Assembly (NCBI GenBank): GCA_018287875.1
Contig: JAGVVL010000009.1
Coordinates: 124,001 to 188,000, forward strand
DNA: 64,000 nt
From: Nigrospora sphaerica
Lineage: Eukaryota > Ascomycota > Sordariomycetes > Amphisphaeriales > Apiosporaceae
Direction of reading: 5' to 3'
The notes under the pieces are model-generated. The model made no database searches, was not told the DNA's origin, and saw only the letters and a list, made by a program, of their open reading frames with translations. Position 1 is the first letter of the stretch. The number at the start of each line of letters is the position of its first letter. This document shows, piece after piece, positions 1 through 11,209 of the stretch. The translations under genes and the position numbers were made by a program.

Positions 1-2
1 CC

Positions 3-941
3 CCGTCCTTCACCCTCGCTGTCTCGATCCCGCTCCGGACGATTCCCGACGCGGTCCTGCGCGCGCTCGCAGAGGCTTTCGCCCGGCAGGACCTGGCCGC
101 CGACGCCGAGGAAGCCCGCTATCAGCGATATTATCGTGGCCGCGCCATCGCTGTTGACCTGGCCGCGCCGAATCCCGCTGGCATACCTTCTGTGGCTGAG
201 GTTGCGGGCTACCGGCACCAAGATAACAAGGCCTCGGACCTCGATGTCCAATCTCAGACCGTACCGGCTTCTAGCTATGGGGTATTTGGAGCCCAGCCGC
301 CGTCGTACCAAGTCCCGCCGTCGTACAACCAGTCCGTCGATGAGTCTTCGTCGCCTGATCCCCTGCGCGGCTCGCCCCCGACTAAGAAGCGCCGGCGCGC
401 GAGCCCCGGGCCCAACGCCACCTCCGGCAAGGCCGAGGGGCTGCTCCCGATGCTCCAGCGCCTCGAACAATCGGTGGGCCGGCTACAGGATGCCAACTGG
501 CGGATACGTGCGGAGTACCAGGAGTTGCGGAAGGAGAACCGGGCGGCGCGCCAAGAGAACGCGGGCCTGCGGGCTGAGAACCAACGGCTGCATGTGGCGC
601 AGCGGCGGGTGCAAGCCGACAACCAAGAACTGCGGGCGGCCGTCGCGGCGCTGGAGGCACGGGTGGGCGCGCTCGCGGGCCGGTTGGACGCCGAGAGCAC
701 GGCACGTGGCGAGAACCAGGAAGACGTTGAGGCAAGGTTGGACCAGGTGGACGAGCGACTCGATGGCATCGACGAAGAGCTTATCACAATGGAAGTATGG
801 CGCGACGACCACGACATGGGCCGCGACGAGGTCGACCGCGAGGAGATGCGGGAGGTGGCGCGAGAGGTTCTGGACGACGAGACGGAGGGACTGTGCGAAA
901 AGGTGCTGGACACCATTGTGCAGAGGCTCGGGTGCGGCTGA
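3..941 (+). CDS. Coiled-coil nuclear protein, 3' part (5' end outside window)
   Basis: The frame is open from the left edge to TGA at 939-941. No in-frame ATG is visible before the conserved-looking part, so the true start lies upstream of the window. The visible part has a Tyr/Arg-rich segment, a low-complexity Pro/Ser/Gln/Tyr linker, a basic stretch (PPTKKRRRASPG, around 371-405) that looks like a nuclear localisation signal, then about 90 residues of heptad-like Leu/Ala/Glu/Gln/Arg repeats (coiled coil) and an acidic C-terminus. I do not recognise a named family. Codon use is strongly GC-rich, unlike the repeat debris that follows. A structural or regulatory nuclear protein is possible but is inference only. 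Confidence 0.6.
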   Translation, partial: PSFTLAVSIPLRTIPDAVLRALAEAFARQDLAADAEEARYQRYYRGRAIAVDLAAPNPAGIPSVAEVAGYRHQDNKASDLDVQSQTVPASSYGVFGAQPPSYQVPPSYNQSVDESSSPDPLRGSPPTKKRRRASPGPNATSGKAEGLLPMLQRLEQSVGRLQDANWRIRAEYQELRKENRAARQENAGLRAENQRLHVAQRRVQADNQELRAAVAALEARVGALAGRLDAESTARGENQEDVEARLDQVDERLDGIDEELITMEVWRDDHDMGRDEVDREEMREVAREVLDDETEGLCEKVLDTIVQRLGCG

Positions 942-1053
942 TGCCCATGTCTAAAGGTTTCGGGGTGCCTTTAAATGTCATACAGGCTTCTTCAGTCGCT
1001 CTCGTTCTTGCAGTGTCGCCCCTTTATGGATTTCCCCTCGTAGTCTTGTGATA

Positions 1054-1977
1054 CTAGATCGTGCTAGTGATATGGAACAGCTTTTCGTACTTCTCTAGGC
1101 ACGGACTAAACTGATGAAAATACAGCCTCGTTACTTGTGATACCCGACAGTCAGTTTGCCGGCACACCCCATCACTTGGCCGCTTAAAACGTCTCGCGAT
1201 GCATGCAGGTCTTACCGATCGTGCCTTGTGCTCAAGGGAGGGCGACATCATCTGCCATTTCCTAAGACTGCGCGCCGAGAACCTGTCCGAGGACCTTTTT
1301 AACGTGAGGGCTTTCGGACATTTGCCCGGGTTGTACTTGATCCTCGCCATTAGAAAATGGCTTGGTACGTTCGTGTCCTCGTGTGTCCACCATTTCGTGG
1401 CCTGCTCCCTAATCTGAAGCCTGGCCATTGACTTAGTCCCGGCGGCTGTGGACGCGGCGCCGGGGTCCCGGTGCCCTTTCCCTGCTCCCGCTTTCGCTCG
1501 TTCGTCTGCGGCTGCCTTTGTGGCCCGAGCTCCATTTGATGGTGACCACTCGGTCTTGCATAATCCTGCGGATGGCTACGAACACCCACTGGAACGTCGT
1601 GAGAGCGTCCTTCTGGGCGCTCCATATCGTAGCCGTGTTGTCCATGTGGAGGGTAACGGGGGCGTCAGGGTAGAGATTGGTTGCTCTTTCGAGCCCGCGC
1701 AGAGCCTCGAGAGCTTCCACGTCGGATACCATGCTGCAGGCGGCGAGAGCGCTTGCCCTTCCGCTGCTCTTCGGTGCCCCTCGTATATCACGTAGTTGTA
1801 TCCGATCTCCTCCTGCGTCCGAGGTCCATCCAAAAAAACCGTGGTGTCTCGCAGGACTCGTTCTGCGAACCAGCCCTCGAAGGCGACCGCTGCGTCTTCC
1901 TTCTTGTGCGACCCCACCGTATCTACGGGGCTCCCTGGGCTAGGACCCAGGACGCACAGGCCATCTGCGCGCTGCAC
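1054..1977 (-). pseudogene. Degenerate non-LTR retrotransposon 3' end (RNase H and C-terminal tail)
   Basis: Translating the minus strand gives RNase H pieces spread over shifted frames: TTVFLDG followed by EIGYNYVIYEGHRRAAEG (about 1870-1780), then DVEALEALRGLERAT and LHMDNTATIWSAQ (about 1725-1630), then IKWSSGHKG. The acidic residues D, E and D of an RNase H site are visible, but in different frames. Further downstream, REQATKWWTHEDTN and LKRSSDRFSARS resemble the C-terminal tail found after RNase H in fungal Tad/CgT1-like LINEs. At least one frameshift near 1740 and another near 1550 break it. It is not an obvious copy of the LINE at 25.6-30.7 kb, whose RNase H region is different, so it is probably a separate lineage. 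Confidence 0.6.
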
Positions 1978-2876
1978 CTGCAGCTGCTGTCACTTATACC
2001 AAGAAACACTTCGTGACGTTCAAGAGCTGAAAGCCTGTATAGAAATTGAATTCAAATATCTAGTAGGAGTAGGAAATGTAGGAGATATGAAAGATCAGCA
2101 TATTAAGATACCACAGGAAAGGAGAAGAGTACAGCCAGGCCGTGCTGTGAGCCCTCAAGTCTAGCGCCTACGTAGGTTGATAATGCAGGGTGTTCTATGT
2201 GCTCACCAGCGGCGGTATAGTCATCCAGTCCGGATCATCCCCCCAATTGTCGAAACTGCTCACCGTCCTGGGTCCGACGGGGTGGACTGAAATGTCCAGT
2301 AGTAACCATAGACTTCACAGCCAAGGTCGGCGGAGCCGGCTTGCATGGGTATGAGCCGTTCTATGGCCAGCAACCTCATCGCATTGCCCGTAGCTGCATG
2401 GTTTTGGGCAGGTTGCTCTACACCGGCACTTACCCCTCCTGTGCGTGAGCAACGCTCCAAGGCGGCAGTTTCAGTCTGCGGCTATACGGATATCTTAACT
2501 GCCACCATGCGATCGCATCGCGCAGTACCGCGCACTATCGCACCACCGTAAGTCTCCTACAGAATCACCACAATCAGTGGACGCTTTACGAGACGTATTA
2601 GCCATTCCTTCGTATTCATTCTGGCCTTGGTCACTCGGCCTACCAAGAGCTCTGCCGCAGCTGGAGTCTGTATGTGAGCCTCGGCAGCCCACCATCCAGT
2701 CTGCCGTCCATCCCTTTTGTAAGCCAAGACTAGGCAGAAAATCACCTTCACCCCATTCGAAAGGTAAGACAACAGACAAGTCGGTCGATGACGGAGCGCT
2801 GTACCGCGCCATGCCCAATTTAGTGTAATACACCTGCTAGCTATACCAGTTGCCCTTCACCCCCTCAGCCGCGTGG
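1978..2876. other. Intergenic, no gene recognised
   Basis: I see only short chance frames here, no homology that I recognise and no clean splice-compatible exon. The composition is mixed and the stretch resembles decayed repeat DNA. Confidence 0.4.
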
Positions 2877-3424
2877 TCAAACAAACGTGCAGCAGCAACA
2901 GTAGGAGCAGGCGATCCTCGAGTGTAGCATACGGTCCATCATATAGAACCCCATGATCTCCCCCGTGCATCTTGCTCTTGCAACCCAGACAAAGGTGTTG
3001 GCATACGGGACTGCTGGAGAGCCTCCAAAGACAGCCCCTGCAGGCACTTCGCCGTGTTCCATTCCACGGCTGTTCGGGACGGCGTACAGGAGCCCGGTAG
3101 ATCCAGCACCATCGCATGCTGTGGTCTGGTGCAGGATCAGGTTTCCGCTCATCGCTTGGGGATATCGCAGACCACTATCGAAAAGTGGCAGGCCGAGGGG
3201 AGGCCCATAGTGGTTGGCAGCATATCCATCTACTGAGATTAGTCCTGCCCATGTTCCTATGAGGATGCGTTACCTGGGAGGAGTGGCTGCCAGCCGGTGT
3301 AGGCCTGCTGTCCCTCGCGACCCACGACGTTAGATTCCTGCATGGCTCCGTATGGCTGCCAGACAGCATAGTTCTCTGGCTGTGCCTGCCGTGCTTGGCC
3401 CATCATGTTGAAAGGCGCGTTCAT
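2877..3424 (-). CDS. Small two-exon hypothetical protein inside repeat copy A1
   Basis: Exon 1 runs from ATG at 3424 to 3274 and exon 2 from 3232 to 2877. The intron (3273-3233, 41 nt) starts GTAACG, has a GACTAAT branch-like site and ends CTCAG. The product is about 168 aa, Gln/Asn/Tyr-rich at the N-terminus (starts MNAPFNMMGQARQAQ, later YAVWQPYGAMQE) and neutral in exon 2 (LILHQTTACDGAGS, VPAGAVFGGSPAVPYANT). I recognise no family. The reading frame is uninterrupted, whereas the matching stretch of repeat copy A2 (about 19814-19590) carries in-frame stops; this argues that the frame once coded. The cysteine-rich last residues may reflect a wrong 3' end. It could equally be a chance-surviving relic. 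Confidence 0.38.
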
Positions 3425-4790
3425 GGTGGTCTGTGGCCAGGCGACTGTACGTCGAGGGACGAGGCCGGCGGCCCGTATTTATGCTCGATTCTACCAGCTG
3501 AGCTTCCAAGCAAGGGCCAGTGCAGCGAACGCAATCTTAGGCTCTCGCTTCGTGCTTCCGAACGTGAGGCAAGGGATCGAGTAGGCCAGACGTGGCGGGC
3601 GCCATTCCATGAAAGGATGCACGGCCGCATCCAACGCTCCTGTCTGCGCCACGGCAAGAAAGGGACCGTTGGTGCGACTGCTCCGCCGACACATCGCAGT
3701 GTTAGCGGCTAAGGCACCGATACTAAGGCGGCGGCCGGCATCGACCCCGAAGATGCTGCGGCTATCCTCCGAAAACAAGGCGTCCACCGCGGGTGGCTAC
3801 ACCAGGTAGGCCCGCTGTGTGCGGGCCCTGGTATTCTCGTGGGTCACTCGGCTTGTCCAGCGTTTGCGCCATGACATGGAGACGAATGGGACCGATGAAC
3901 ATGCACCATCGCATGTGTCGGCCCGTGTTTGTGTTGCGGTGTCCGCCTGGCGTGGTGGTGCATTGTCGCTCGTGTGCCGCACTTGGAGACTGGAGGTCAA
4001 GGCCGGGCTAGCGCTGTGTGGTATGGTACCCGTCTGTTCTCGCACGCGGTGCATTCTACCTATTCTCGCTGATGAGTCGTGGGAAAGTCGCGTCGTGGTC
4101 TGCGATCTGGTTCGGTGCGAGGTGAGAAGATCGGCATGGCGGGGCGCCTTGGATTGAAGGGATGTCGGGGACTTAACGACCAAGGCAGCCTGAACGTCCA
4201 TCGCTCGCCGGGCTCGTGTGGCGTACGGCAGAACGGGGAGACGTATCGGGCGTCCCTAGGTTCCGAGGCGATACCGGGCGGTACAGAGGAACCCTCCGTC
4301 GCGTGCCGTGACGCTGTCCGTACAAAACGCGTCAGGGCGCTTGCTGGGGTGCCCGGCTCCACTGGCCAAGTATGACCCAACCACAGGGATGCCGGCGGCT
4401 TTGCGTCGATGAGGGCCAGGCGCCGCCGCCGTCGTGGCCAGCTGTGGAGGGTCAAGCATGCACGGCGAGGTACTCTCTGGCTCAACTTGGATAACAGAGC
4501 GACTATGCGAAGCGACAATGGAATGCTGTCTTCCGATATTCGTGTCGCGTGCTTCCGTAGGCCCAGTATTGGACAGCCCCGCACCCGCACCACTACACAA
4601 CGCGTCACGACACGCTTTGCCGACGACCGGTGGCCACTGGCTACTCCCCATTCTATTCCCTCCGTTGGGACGGCCAATCGACATCGCAATCTTTCCATGA
4701 CCACAAGGCTTACTGTGTTATGCATTGAGGAGAAGGGAGCGCGTTCGATGTCTCCTTCGCGCCTTATTCTCGACAATAGCTAACATGTTT
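3218..4790. repeat. Dispersed GC-rich degenerate repeat, copy A1
   Basis: This stretch aligns by eye with 19590-21065 (for example the block around GCGTTCATGGTGGTCTGTGG at 3417 and 19808) and, in its right half (about 3560-4700), with 57640-58720 (the CGATAC ... GGTACAGAGG ... CCTCCGTCGCGTG block at 4266 and 58258). Copies are highly diverged and carry no long conserved frame other than the small gene at the left end. Each copy lies beside a HET or NACHT-WD40 gene. Its origin (old transposon or duplicated flank of the immune genes) is unclear. Confidence 0.55.
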
Positions 4791-5806
4791 CCTAAGACGC
4801 GTTACTGCCTGCTCCAGCAAGACATCGAGGGTCGTAACCGTGATGCCAGCTTCGTCATCTTGTAATACTAGACAGGACACGACCGGCTTTAGGAGCTAAA
4901 GTGGCTTCCAGGCAGGGAAGATCCAATAGCCAAAATCCATACAAGCTATAAGCCCACCGTTTAGTGCGATGGCCAGCGGCTGAGAGAATGATGTACGCCG
5001 ATTTGATCCCGTCGTCCATACAGCCAGAATTTGCTTGGCTACCCTTCGGACTGGGCGAGGGTGATCACGTTAGAAGCTGTGCGTGTTCTGCATCAAGTGT
5101 GGTTTGGAACGAGGCGAGCCAGGCAGCGGAGGTCGGTGGTCTCTGGGGTTCGTGGCCCAACCGATCGTCTGTTCCAAGCAGCGCAGTTGATTCGGATGGG
5201 TAAATTTCAGGTGGTTGGAGAGCGCTAGAAAGCACCTCACATACCTACGCTGGGTTCCATGGACGCTAAGTCCCACAATGCCTGTTAGACTCATGTACAG
5301 GGCGATGACTCGGCGAAGCCCAAACCCCCGAAGTAAAATGATGTCGGGGCATTTGCTGTTCTGCACTGCGAGTGCTACCCCGCACGGGGACCAACTGTGC
5401 GGCTGTAGCACCTGGCGGGGCATTGAAGCTACTCTGCCTTATTCATACACACGGCGTATGTGTACAGCGCTCCAGCAATGCCTACACAAAGGTGCTGGCA
5501 CGTTCGATTCACCACTCCGCTTGAGGTCGACTCTCTGTCTAGTTTATACTGGACTGGCGTCATGTGCAGTGTTTCTCTGGTTGCACCCGCGGCATGGACT
5601 GGTGTAGCTTCCCAGCCCACGGGGAAGGAGGCCAGCCTGCCATCCAGCGCTTGCGCAGCATGCATACGCGGTGCCACAACAACACGGCGAAGTCCCAAGC
5701 GCGGCTCCGCTCCGCTTCGATGATCGCGCGCGTATGAAGGTCCGAATTATACTGCACCTGACCTCTACTTCATCCCGCCACTTCAACACGATTACTGCAC
5801 CTCGCC
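4791..5806. other. 5' flank of the HET gene, no gene recognised
   Basis: No gene is recognised. The last roughly 350 nt are weakly similar to the stretch just before the HET-NACHT-WD40 gene at 59.3-59.7 kb, including the start context CCATGCGCCTCCTACA, so the two loci share ancestry beyond the coding part. Minus-strand fragments rich in hydrophobic residues (around 5423-5225) look like decayed coding sequence but cannot be assigned. Confidence 0.4.
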
Positions 5807-6868
5807 ATGCGCCTCCTACAGCTTCAACGCGATGGGGTCCTGAGCCTGACGGAGGACCTCATCGACGGGATCCCGCCATACGCCATTCTTTCCCACACGT
5901 GGGGGACCGATCACCAGGAAGTCACCTTCCAGGACATCCAACACCACACAGGCCAGCACAAGAAGGGGTATAGGAAGCTTACGTTCTGCGGCCAGCAGGC
6001 GGCTGCGGACGGCTTACAGTACTTCTGGGTCGACACGTGCTGCATCGACAAGTCGAACAGCACGGAGCTATCGGAAGCCATCAACTCGATGTTTCGCTGG
6101 TATCAGAACGCTGTTCAGTGCTACGTCTATCTATCCGACGTTTTGGTGGGCGCTAGCGAGAGGAAAGGGAAGCCTGACATATCTTGGGATGCGGCCTTCC
6201 GGGAAAGCCGATGGTTTACCCGTGGCTGGACGCTTCAGGAGCTGATCGCCCCGAAGTCAGTCATCTTCTTCTCAGAAGACGGCCGGCAACTAGGCGACAA
6301 GGCGTCGCTCGAGACGCTTCTGTATGAGATCACGGGGATCTCGATCGACGCACTTCGAGGGAAGCCTTTACCAACCTTCAGTGTGGAGGAGCGACTTTCC
6401 TGGAGAGGAGAGCGAAGAACCAAACGTGCAGAAGACCGGGTCTACTCCTTGCTCGGGATCTTTGACATATTCCTGCCGTTAATCTACGGCGAAGGGGAGC
6501 AGAACGCGTTCATCCGACTCCAGGACGAAATTGACAAACGCGCCCAAAGCCGTTCTAAAATACGCAATGGCAAGTTAGCTTCCCTCTCCGTATTTCGTTT
6601 GCTAATTTCCCTAGCATTCCACGTAGACGATGGTTTCCAGTCAGCCAGGCCCGCAAGTCTCCGCATAAGACAAGGAGGTTCGAAATTTCAGAGCAACATC
6701 ACTTTGACTGGCAACGCATCGTCCGACCAAGGCAACAAGATAAGAGGCGTTACCCATGGCGACATAGTGCAAGAGGGATCGGAATTCAGTGGAAACGTGA
6801 ATGCGGGAGGCAGAGCTCAGGCGTTGCAGGGCAACCAAATCGACGCGAAGACAGCTACTATGGAGTAA
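5807..6868 (+). CDS. HET-domain effector with two C-terminal amyloid-like repeats
   Basis: Two exons, 5807-6569 and 6615-6868 (338 aa). The intron of 45 nt has a GC donor (ATG/GCAAGT) and a CTAATTTCCCTAG acceptor. Its length is divisible by three, so unspliced RNA is also readable. Residues 1-250 form a HET domain with its hallmark blocks: YAILSHTWG near residue 24, FWVDTCCIDK near 80 and RGWTLQELIAP near 145. HET domains trigger incompatibility cell death in fungi. After a linker come two repeats about 33 residues apart: GSKFQSNITLTG...DQGN (starts near 276) and GSEFSGNVNAGG...LQGN (near 309). They match one motif at the N-terminus of each neighbouring NACHT-WD40 protein. Exon 1 is closely similar to the HET exon of the gene at 59.7 kb. 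Inferred role: downstream executor activated by the receptors through templated amyloid folding. Confidence 0.8.
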   Translation: MRLLQLQRDGVLSLTEDLIDGIPPYAILSHTWGTDHQEVTFQDIQHHTGQHKKGYRKLTFCGQQAAADGLQYFWVDTCCIDKSNSTELSEAINSMFRWYQNAVQCYVYLSDVLVGASERKGKPDISWDAAFRESRWFTRGWTLQELIAPKSVIFFSEDGRQLGDKASLETLLYEITGISIDALRGKPLPTFSVEERLSWRGERRTKRAEDRVYSLLGIFDIFLPLIYGEGEQNAFIRLQDEIDKRAQSRSKIRNGKLASLSVFRLLISLAFHVDDGFQSARPASLRIRQGGSKFQSNITLTGNASSDQGNKIRGVTHGDIVQEGSEFSGNVNAGGRAQALQGNQIDAKTATME

Positions 6869-7587
6869 GCGGGTGCTCTGGCCACTTGGTAGCGGGAGCG
6901 CGATGGCATCGTTATAGGAGACCTGTAAGATCTTCGTCCATATGAAATCTTTAGGTTTACTGAATGATAGATAGGCCGGGAAAAACATCACATTTTGGGG
7001 AAAATAGAGCCACAAGCTAATGCATGAACTCTAGGTATATCCCATAGCTGGCGAGCTGTCATGCGCTTATGCCTGTGGCAGGGACGACCCATCACCCTGT
7101 GCCTCGATAGCTCCGTCGCTAGTGTCCCGTCTGCCCTAACACATTGGCCTTCGGATAGGATTGGGTAGGCTCGCCCTGCCCCGCACCCTATCTGCCTGGC
7201 TACCCCTCCTACCGGCCAACGGCACCGTGTCTACTACTCCCCCCTAGCAGGAGCTCTGTCCGAGTACCTACACAAAGTAGTGGAAAGGTTTGCGTGAATA
7301 TCGAAAGGAGACAATGAAGCCGTGTCCCGCCACGTCTCAATACACACATGTAATCACGGCTTTCAGTACTGCATAGCACCAACAACTAACAGAGCCGCTG
7401 TTAGCTCCGGCAGGCTGACGTAGGCTGCCTACGCTGCTAATCCCGCACCTTGAACGTATCTTCCAGCGTCGCTCCATGTACCGGAAGGTTCTAGCTATGC
7501 CAGCGGTGGCAATGCCAGTAGGTGGCAATGACGGCAGGTAGCAATGACGGCAGGTAGCATGTTGTCGGCTGTGCACTATCGTCGGAA
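6869..7587. other. Intergenic between HET effector and convergent NACHT-WD40 gene
   Basis: No gene is recognised. It contains short GGCAATGACGGCAGGTAGC-type direct repeats (about 7508-7558) just beyond the 3' flank of the NACHT-WD40 gene. Confidence 0.35.
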
Positions 7588-10500
7588 GGCCCATCATAAC
7601 TAATAGGTGTCTTCCACGAACTACGGTCGCATTCGTTCGTATAGAAGACGAGCTATCGATTCGTAACGATTCGTCGATAAACCTTGTTCTCGAAGATTCC
7701 GCCACAACAGTGCAAGGTCTATAAATTTGTGCCGCCCCCTAGGACCCTCCTTTACAAAGAGATCAGATTAGAGCTTGGAAGCGATCGAGGAAGGGTTAGA
7801 AGCGTGACAAATGAAAGAGATAAACCCGACCGGACGCGCAACCGAGAACGAGGTTCGTGCCCTTCTCAGTCGCGAACACGGCGGACGTAGTCGGCCGGTA
7901 CTCGGGCGGGAGCCAGAGGACCGGATGCGATTGCTGCTGAATCCAAGCCCCATCGACACTCAGGCCGAAGTCTTCCTGTGGCGGAGGGGCGGGTGTTGAC
8001 TTTGGGAGGTACGTATCGTCTTCCCCCAGCATCGCTTCGTCGATGCGAATATCGCCCTTGTCGGTGTGGATCCGGGTGCCGGTCGGATCGAACGCGACGG
8101 TCGAGGTGAGGCCGGCGTGGTAGGTACGGAGGCATACGCCCGTCTGCGCGTCCCAGAGCCGGACGGTGTTGTCGCGCGACGCCGTGACGACGCGCCGCCC
8201 GTCCGCCGAGAAGGCCGCCGACCGGACCCAAGAAGCATGGCCGTCGAGGACGGCGTCGCACGTGCCGGTCTGCGCGTCCCAGAGCCGGACGGTGTTGTCG
8301 TCCGACGCCGAGACGACGCGCCGCCCGTCCGCCGAGAAGGCCGCCGAGTAGACCGAAGAAGTATGGCCCTCGAGGACGGCGTCGCACGTGCCGGTCTGCG
8401 CGTCCCAGAGCCGGACGGTGTTGTCGACCGACGCCGAGACGACGCGCCGCCCGTCCGCCGAGAAGGCCGCCGACCTGACCCAAGAAGTATGGCCATCGAG
8501 GACGGCGTCGCACGTGCCGGTCTGCGCGTCCCAGAGCCGGACGGTGTGGTCGTTCGACGCCGAGACGACGCGCCGCCCGTCCGCCGAGAAGGCCGCCGAG
8601 TAGACCGAAGAAGTATGGCCCTCGAGGACGGCGTCGCACGTGCCGGTCTGCGCGTCCCAGAGCCGGACGGTCTTATCGTCCGACGCCGAGACGACGCGCC
8701 GCCCGTCCGCCGAGAAGGCCGCCGAGTAGACCCAATCCGTATGGCCCTCGAGGACGGCGTCGCACGTGCCGGTCTGCGCGTCCCAGAGCCGGACGGTCTC
8801 GTCGTGCGACGCCGAGACGACGCGCCGCCCGTCCGCCGAGAAGACCGCCGAGTAGACCGAAGAAGTATGGCCCTCGAGGACGGCGTCGCACGTGCCGGTC
8901 TGCGCGTCCCAGAGCCGGACGGTCTTGTCGCTCGACGCCGTGACGACGCGCCGCCCGTCCGCCGAGAAGACCGCCGAGTAAACCGAAGAAGTATGGCCGT
9001 CGAGGACGGCGTCGCACGTGCCGGTCTGCGCGTCCCAGAGCCGGACGGTCTCGTCGTGCGACGCCGAGACGACGCGCCGCCCGTCCGCCGAGAAGGCCGC
9101 CGAGTTGACCCAATCCGTATGGCCGTCGAGGACGGCGTCGCACGTGCCGGTCTGCGCGTCCCAGAGCCGGACGGTCTTATCGTCCGACGCCGAGACGACG
9201 CGCCGCCCGTCCGCCGAGAAGGCCGCCGAGTTGACCGAATCCGTATGGCCCTTGAGGACGGCCTCGCACGCGCTCCATTGCTCCGCTAACTTCGTTTTAC
9301 ACTCCACCCATCGTGGTGCCTCGTGCTTGAAGAGGTCTCGCATTAGGCTCTGCCTTGGGCTCAGCACGAGTGGTGCGGCGTACGCCTGAAGCGGCCGGCT
9401 CTCGATAGCCGGCCAAAAGGTTTGCAGAAGACGGCAGGCGTCTTTCACGAGCGCTTGAAGTCTCGACGCCCCCGGCCGTTCCTTTACGCTTTTAGCTCGA
9501 AAGACACCGTGCTAGGGCGTGTAAAGGCGTACCTGTAAATGCCGTAGTAGCCTCTCTAATGCGTGCATCCCTTCCGATATGCTCCGCAGCAGACTTAAGG
9601 ACTCGATCCAGTAGAGTCCCTTGCCCCGAAGGAACCTATCGACCACCTCGTACTCTCGTACGCTATCGTCCCTCCCCGGAGCCTTGTCAGCATCGATGAA
9701 ATGGTCGACCCAGTAGACACAAGAGTATCCTGTTACCGCCAATAGATCGGGGTTAGGTCTCCGCCGAGAGACATCCTCGATAGGGAAGCCTAGGTCGTGC
9801 AGCCTGTAGATGTCGCGTTTCAGCGTCTGGGACATGGCCTCGATCGACTTGGAGAAAATCCGACCGTGGAGGGCGGCTTGCTGTTCGGGGAACCGGGTGA
9901 CCGATTGCTCCTTCATTAAGAAATCCTTCGCCGACTGGTGGACGAAGTAGACCGTCTCCTCGCGCACCGTAAGGAAGGACCCGCAAAGGCGAACCATATC
10001 GTGGAGGGATTGGATGTTGCCTAGCATGCCTTGCCATTCCTCGATAAAGACAGTCGACTCAGCGAAGGAAAGTGGCCGGTATGCGGTTGCGACCAAAGTC
10101 AGGATCCTATGGCAGAGCGCTGCATACCGCGACGCGGAGATCTGTTCCATCATTCGCTGGTAGAGGGGGCCAAGTCCTAGCGGGAATGATTTCGCTGTTT
10201 GCACCGCTTCCCATTCAAATGCCATGCTCAGCTCCTCGCAGACCAAGGCGACCCAGAGGAAGGTGCCGTCAGCACTCGACGATAGGTACCCACGCACTTC
10301 GTTAGCGGTGCTATCTCGGTAGCTCATACGTCGTGCAAGGTCAGACACCTTATAGGTGATGTAGTTGTCCACAGCGGCTGTGACCGACTTCGCATTAACC
10401 TCTAGCGAGAGCCGGTGCGCTACTTTTGACAGCTGCCGCCCGATATGCGGCAGATTCCGGCTCGAGACGAGCCATTTGGCACAGGTTGATCGCGAGGTCT

Positions 10501-11125
10501 CGACAATTAAATCGAGGAGCTGTATTAGGTCTTTCACACACTCGTCCAGTGCATCGACCACGAGGCAGACGCCTTGTAGCTTCGTGTCCTGGAGCATATT
10601 CATGAAGATCTCGGACAGCGCCTGCCACGCGTTCGCATCCTCAAAGAGCGCCTTGCCAGCGGTGTCGTATTTCTTCTTTATGTGTGACATAAGAGAGGCG
10701 TCTTGGTTGAGAAGCATGAAGATAAGACCGCGTAGGACGGCTGTCGCGGTGTTAAGGCGTCCGTCGGTGGCTTGGCAGAAGAAGTACGAGCGGTGACTTC
10801 TCTCGGCCGGTGGCTTTTCTAGTTCGTCGATGATGCCGCAGAGGAGCATGGTCTTGCCCTTGCCCGGGTCGCCCTTGACCCAGAGCAGCCGCTGGTCGTC
10901 GTTGTCGCGCCATTGGCAGAAGTCGGGGTTGTCGAGCACCCAAGCGTACGCGTCTGCGAGCAGGCCGCCCTTGGTGCTCTGGATGCGCTCCTTGTCGTGG
11001 CGGGGGTCGGTGATGCGCAGGTCGGCGAGGCATCGGTCGGCTGTCTGGTAGTTGTTGACGGTGTTGCCCTGATGTAAGATTCCAGACACCTCGTACTTGC
11101 CGTCGAAATGGGAGCCGGACTGGTC
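7588..11125 (-). repeat. Left arm of an inverted duplication carrying a NACHT-WD40 gene
   Basis: This arm matches 15415-18712 on the opposite strand, from the motif near the start of the receptor through the whole gene and about 200 nt of 3' flank. The flank includes the identical block GGAGGGTCCTAGGGGGCGGC. The arms differ mainly by two extra 126-nt WD40 units here. The spacer between arms is about 4.3 kb. Confidence 0.75.
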
Positions 11126-11209
11126 TATAGAGGCATCTGATCTTGCTGTCCGAGTCGTTAGATCAGTAGCACATGGCGATTTCCTTTCTGGTAGGCAACA
11201 TAGGATCAC
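7796..11209 (-). CDS. NACHT-WD40 NOD-like receptor with N-terminal amyloid-like motif (NLR-2)
   Basis: Exon A 11209-9533 and exon B 9481-7796 are joined by a 51-nt intron (GTACGC...GTAAAG). Near the N-terminus is one motif GSHFDGKYEVSG...HQGN, matching the HET effector's repeats. The NACHT ATPase follows: Walker A GDPGKGKT, Walker B LVVDALDEC. Exon B carries nine WD40 units of 42 residues (9250-8117), nearly identical apart from a few positions, then a conserved tail ending FHLSRF. The architecture is that of NWD/HNWD receptors, in which WD40 repeats sense a ligand and NACHT oligomerises. The start is unresolved: 11209 is a GTG, the frame stays open upstream to about 11318 without an ATG, and a separate exon with ATG at 11475 may be spliced on. 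It is transcribed divergently from NLR-1 and convergently with the HET effector. Confidence 0.82.
8117..9250 (-). repeat. Tandem array of nine 126-nt WD40 units
   Basis: Nine in-frame 126-nt units encode GHTxxVxSAAFSADGRRVVSAS followed by xDxTVRLWDAQTGTCDAVL. Nucleotide identity between units is very high. Differences cluster at residues 4-5 and 7 of the unit and around the xDx triplet. This pattern is expected from unequal exchange or gene conversion combined with diversification of the binding face. Confidence 0.85.

Noticed and set aside
4060..4776. 238-codon minus-strand frame in repeat A1
   Set aside because: The matching parts of A2 and A3 do not keep the frame, composition is Arg/Pro-rich as in chance GC-rich frames, and no domain is seen.
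8066..9289. 407-codon plus-strand frame and other long frames across the WD40 arrays
   Set aside because: These are mirror frames of the 126-nt WD40 repeats. The NACHT-WD40 frame on the minus strand explains the region fully; the same holds for 17152-18240 and 62309-63958.
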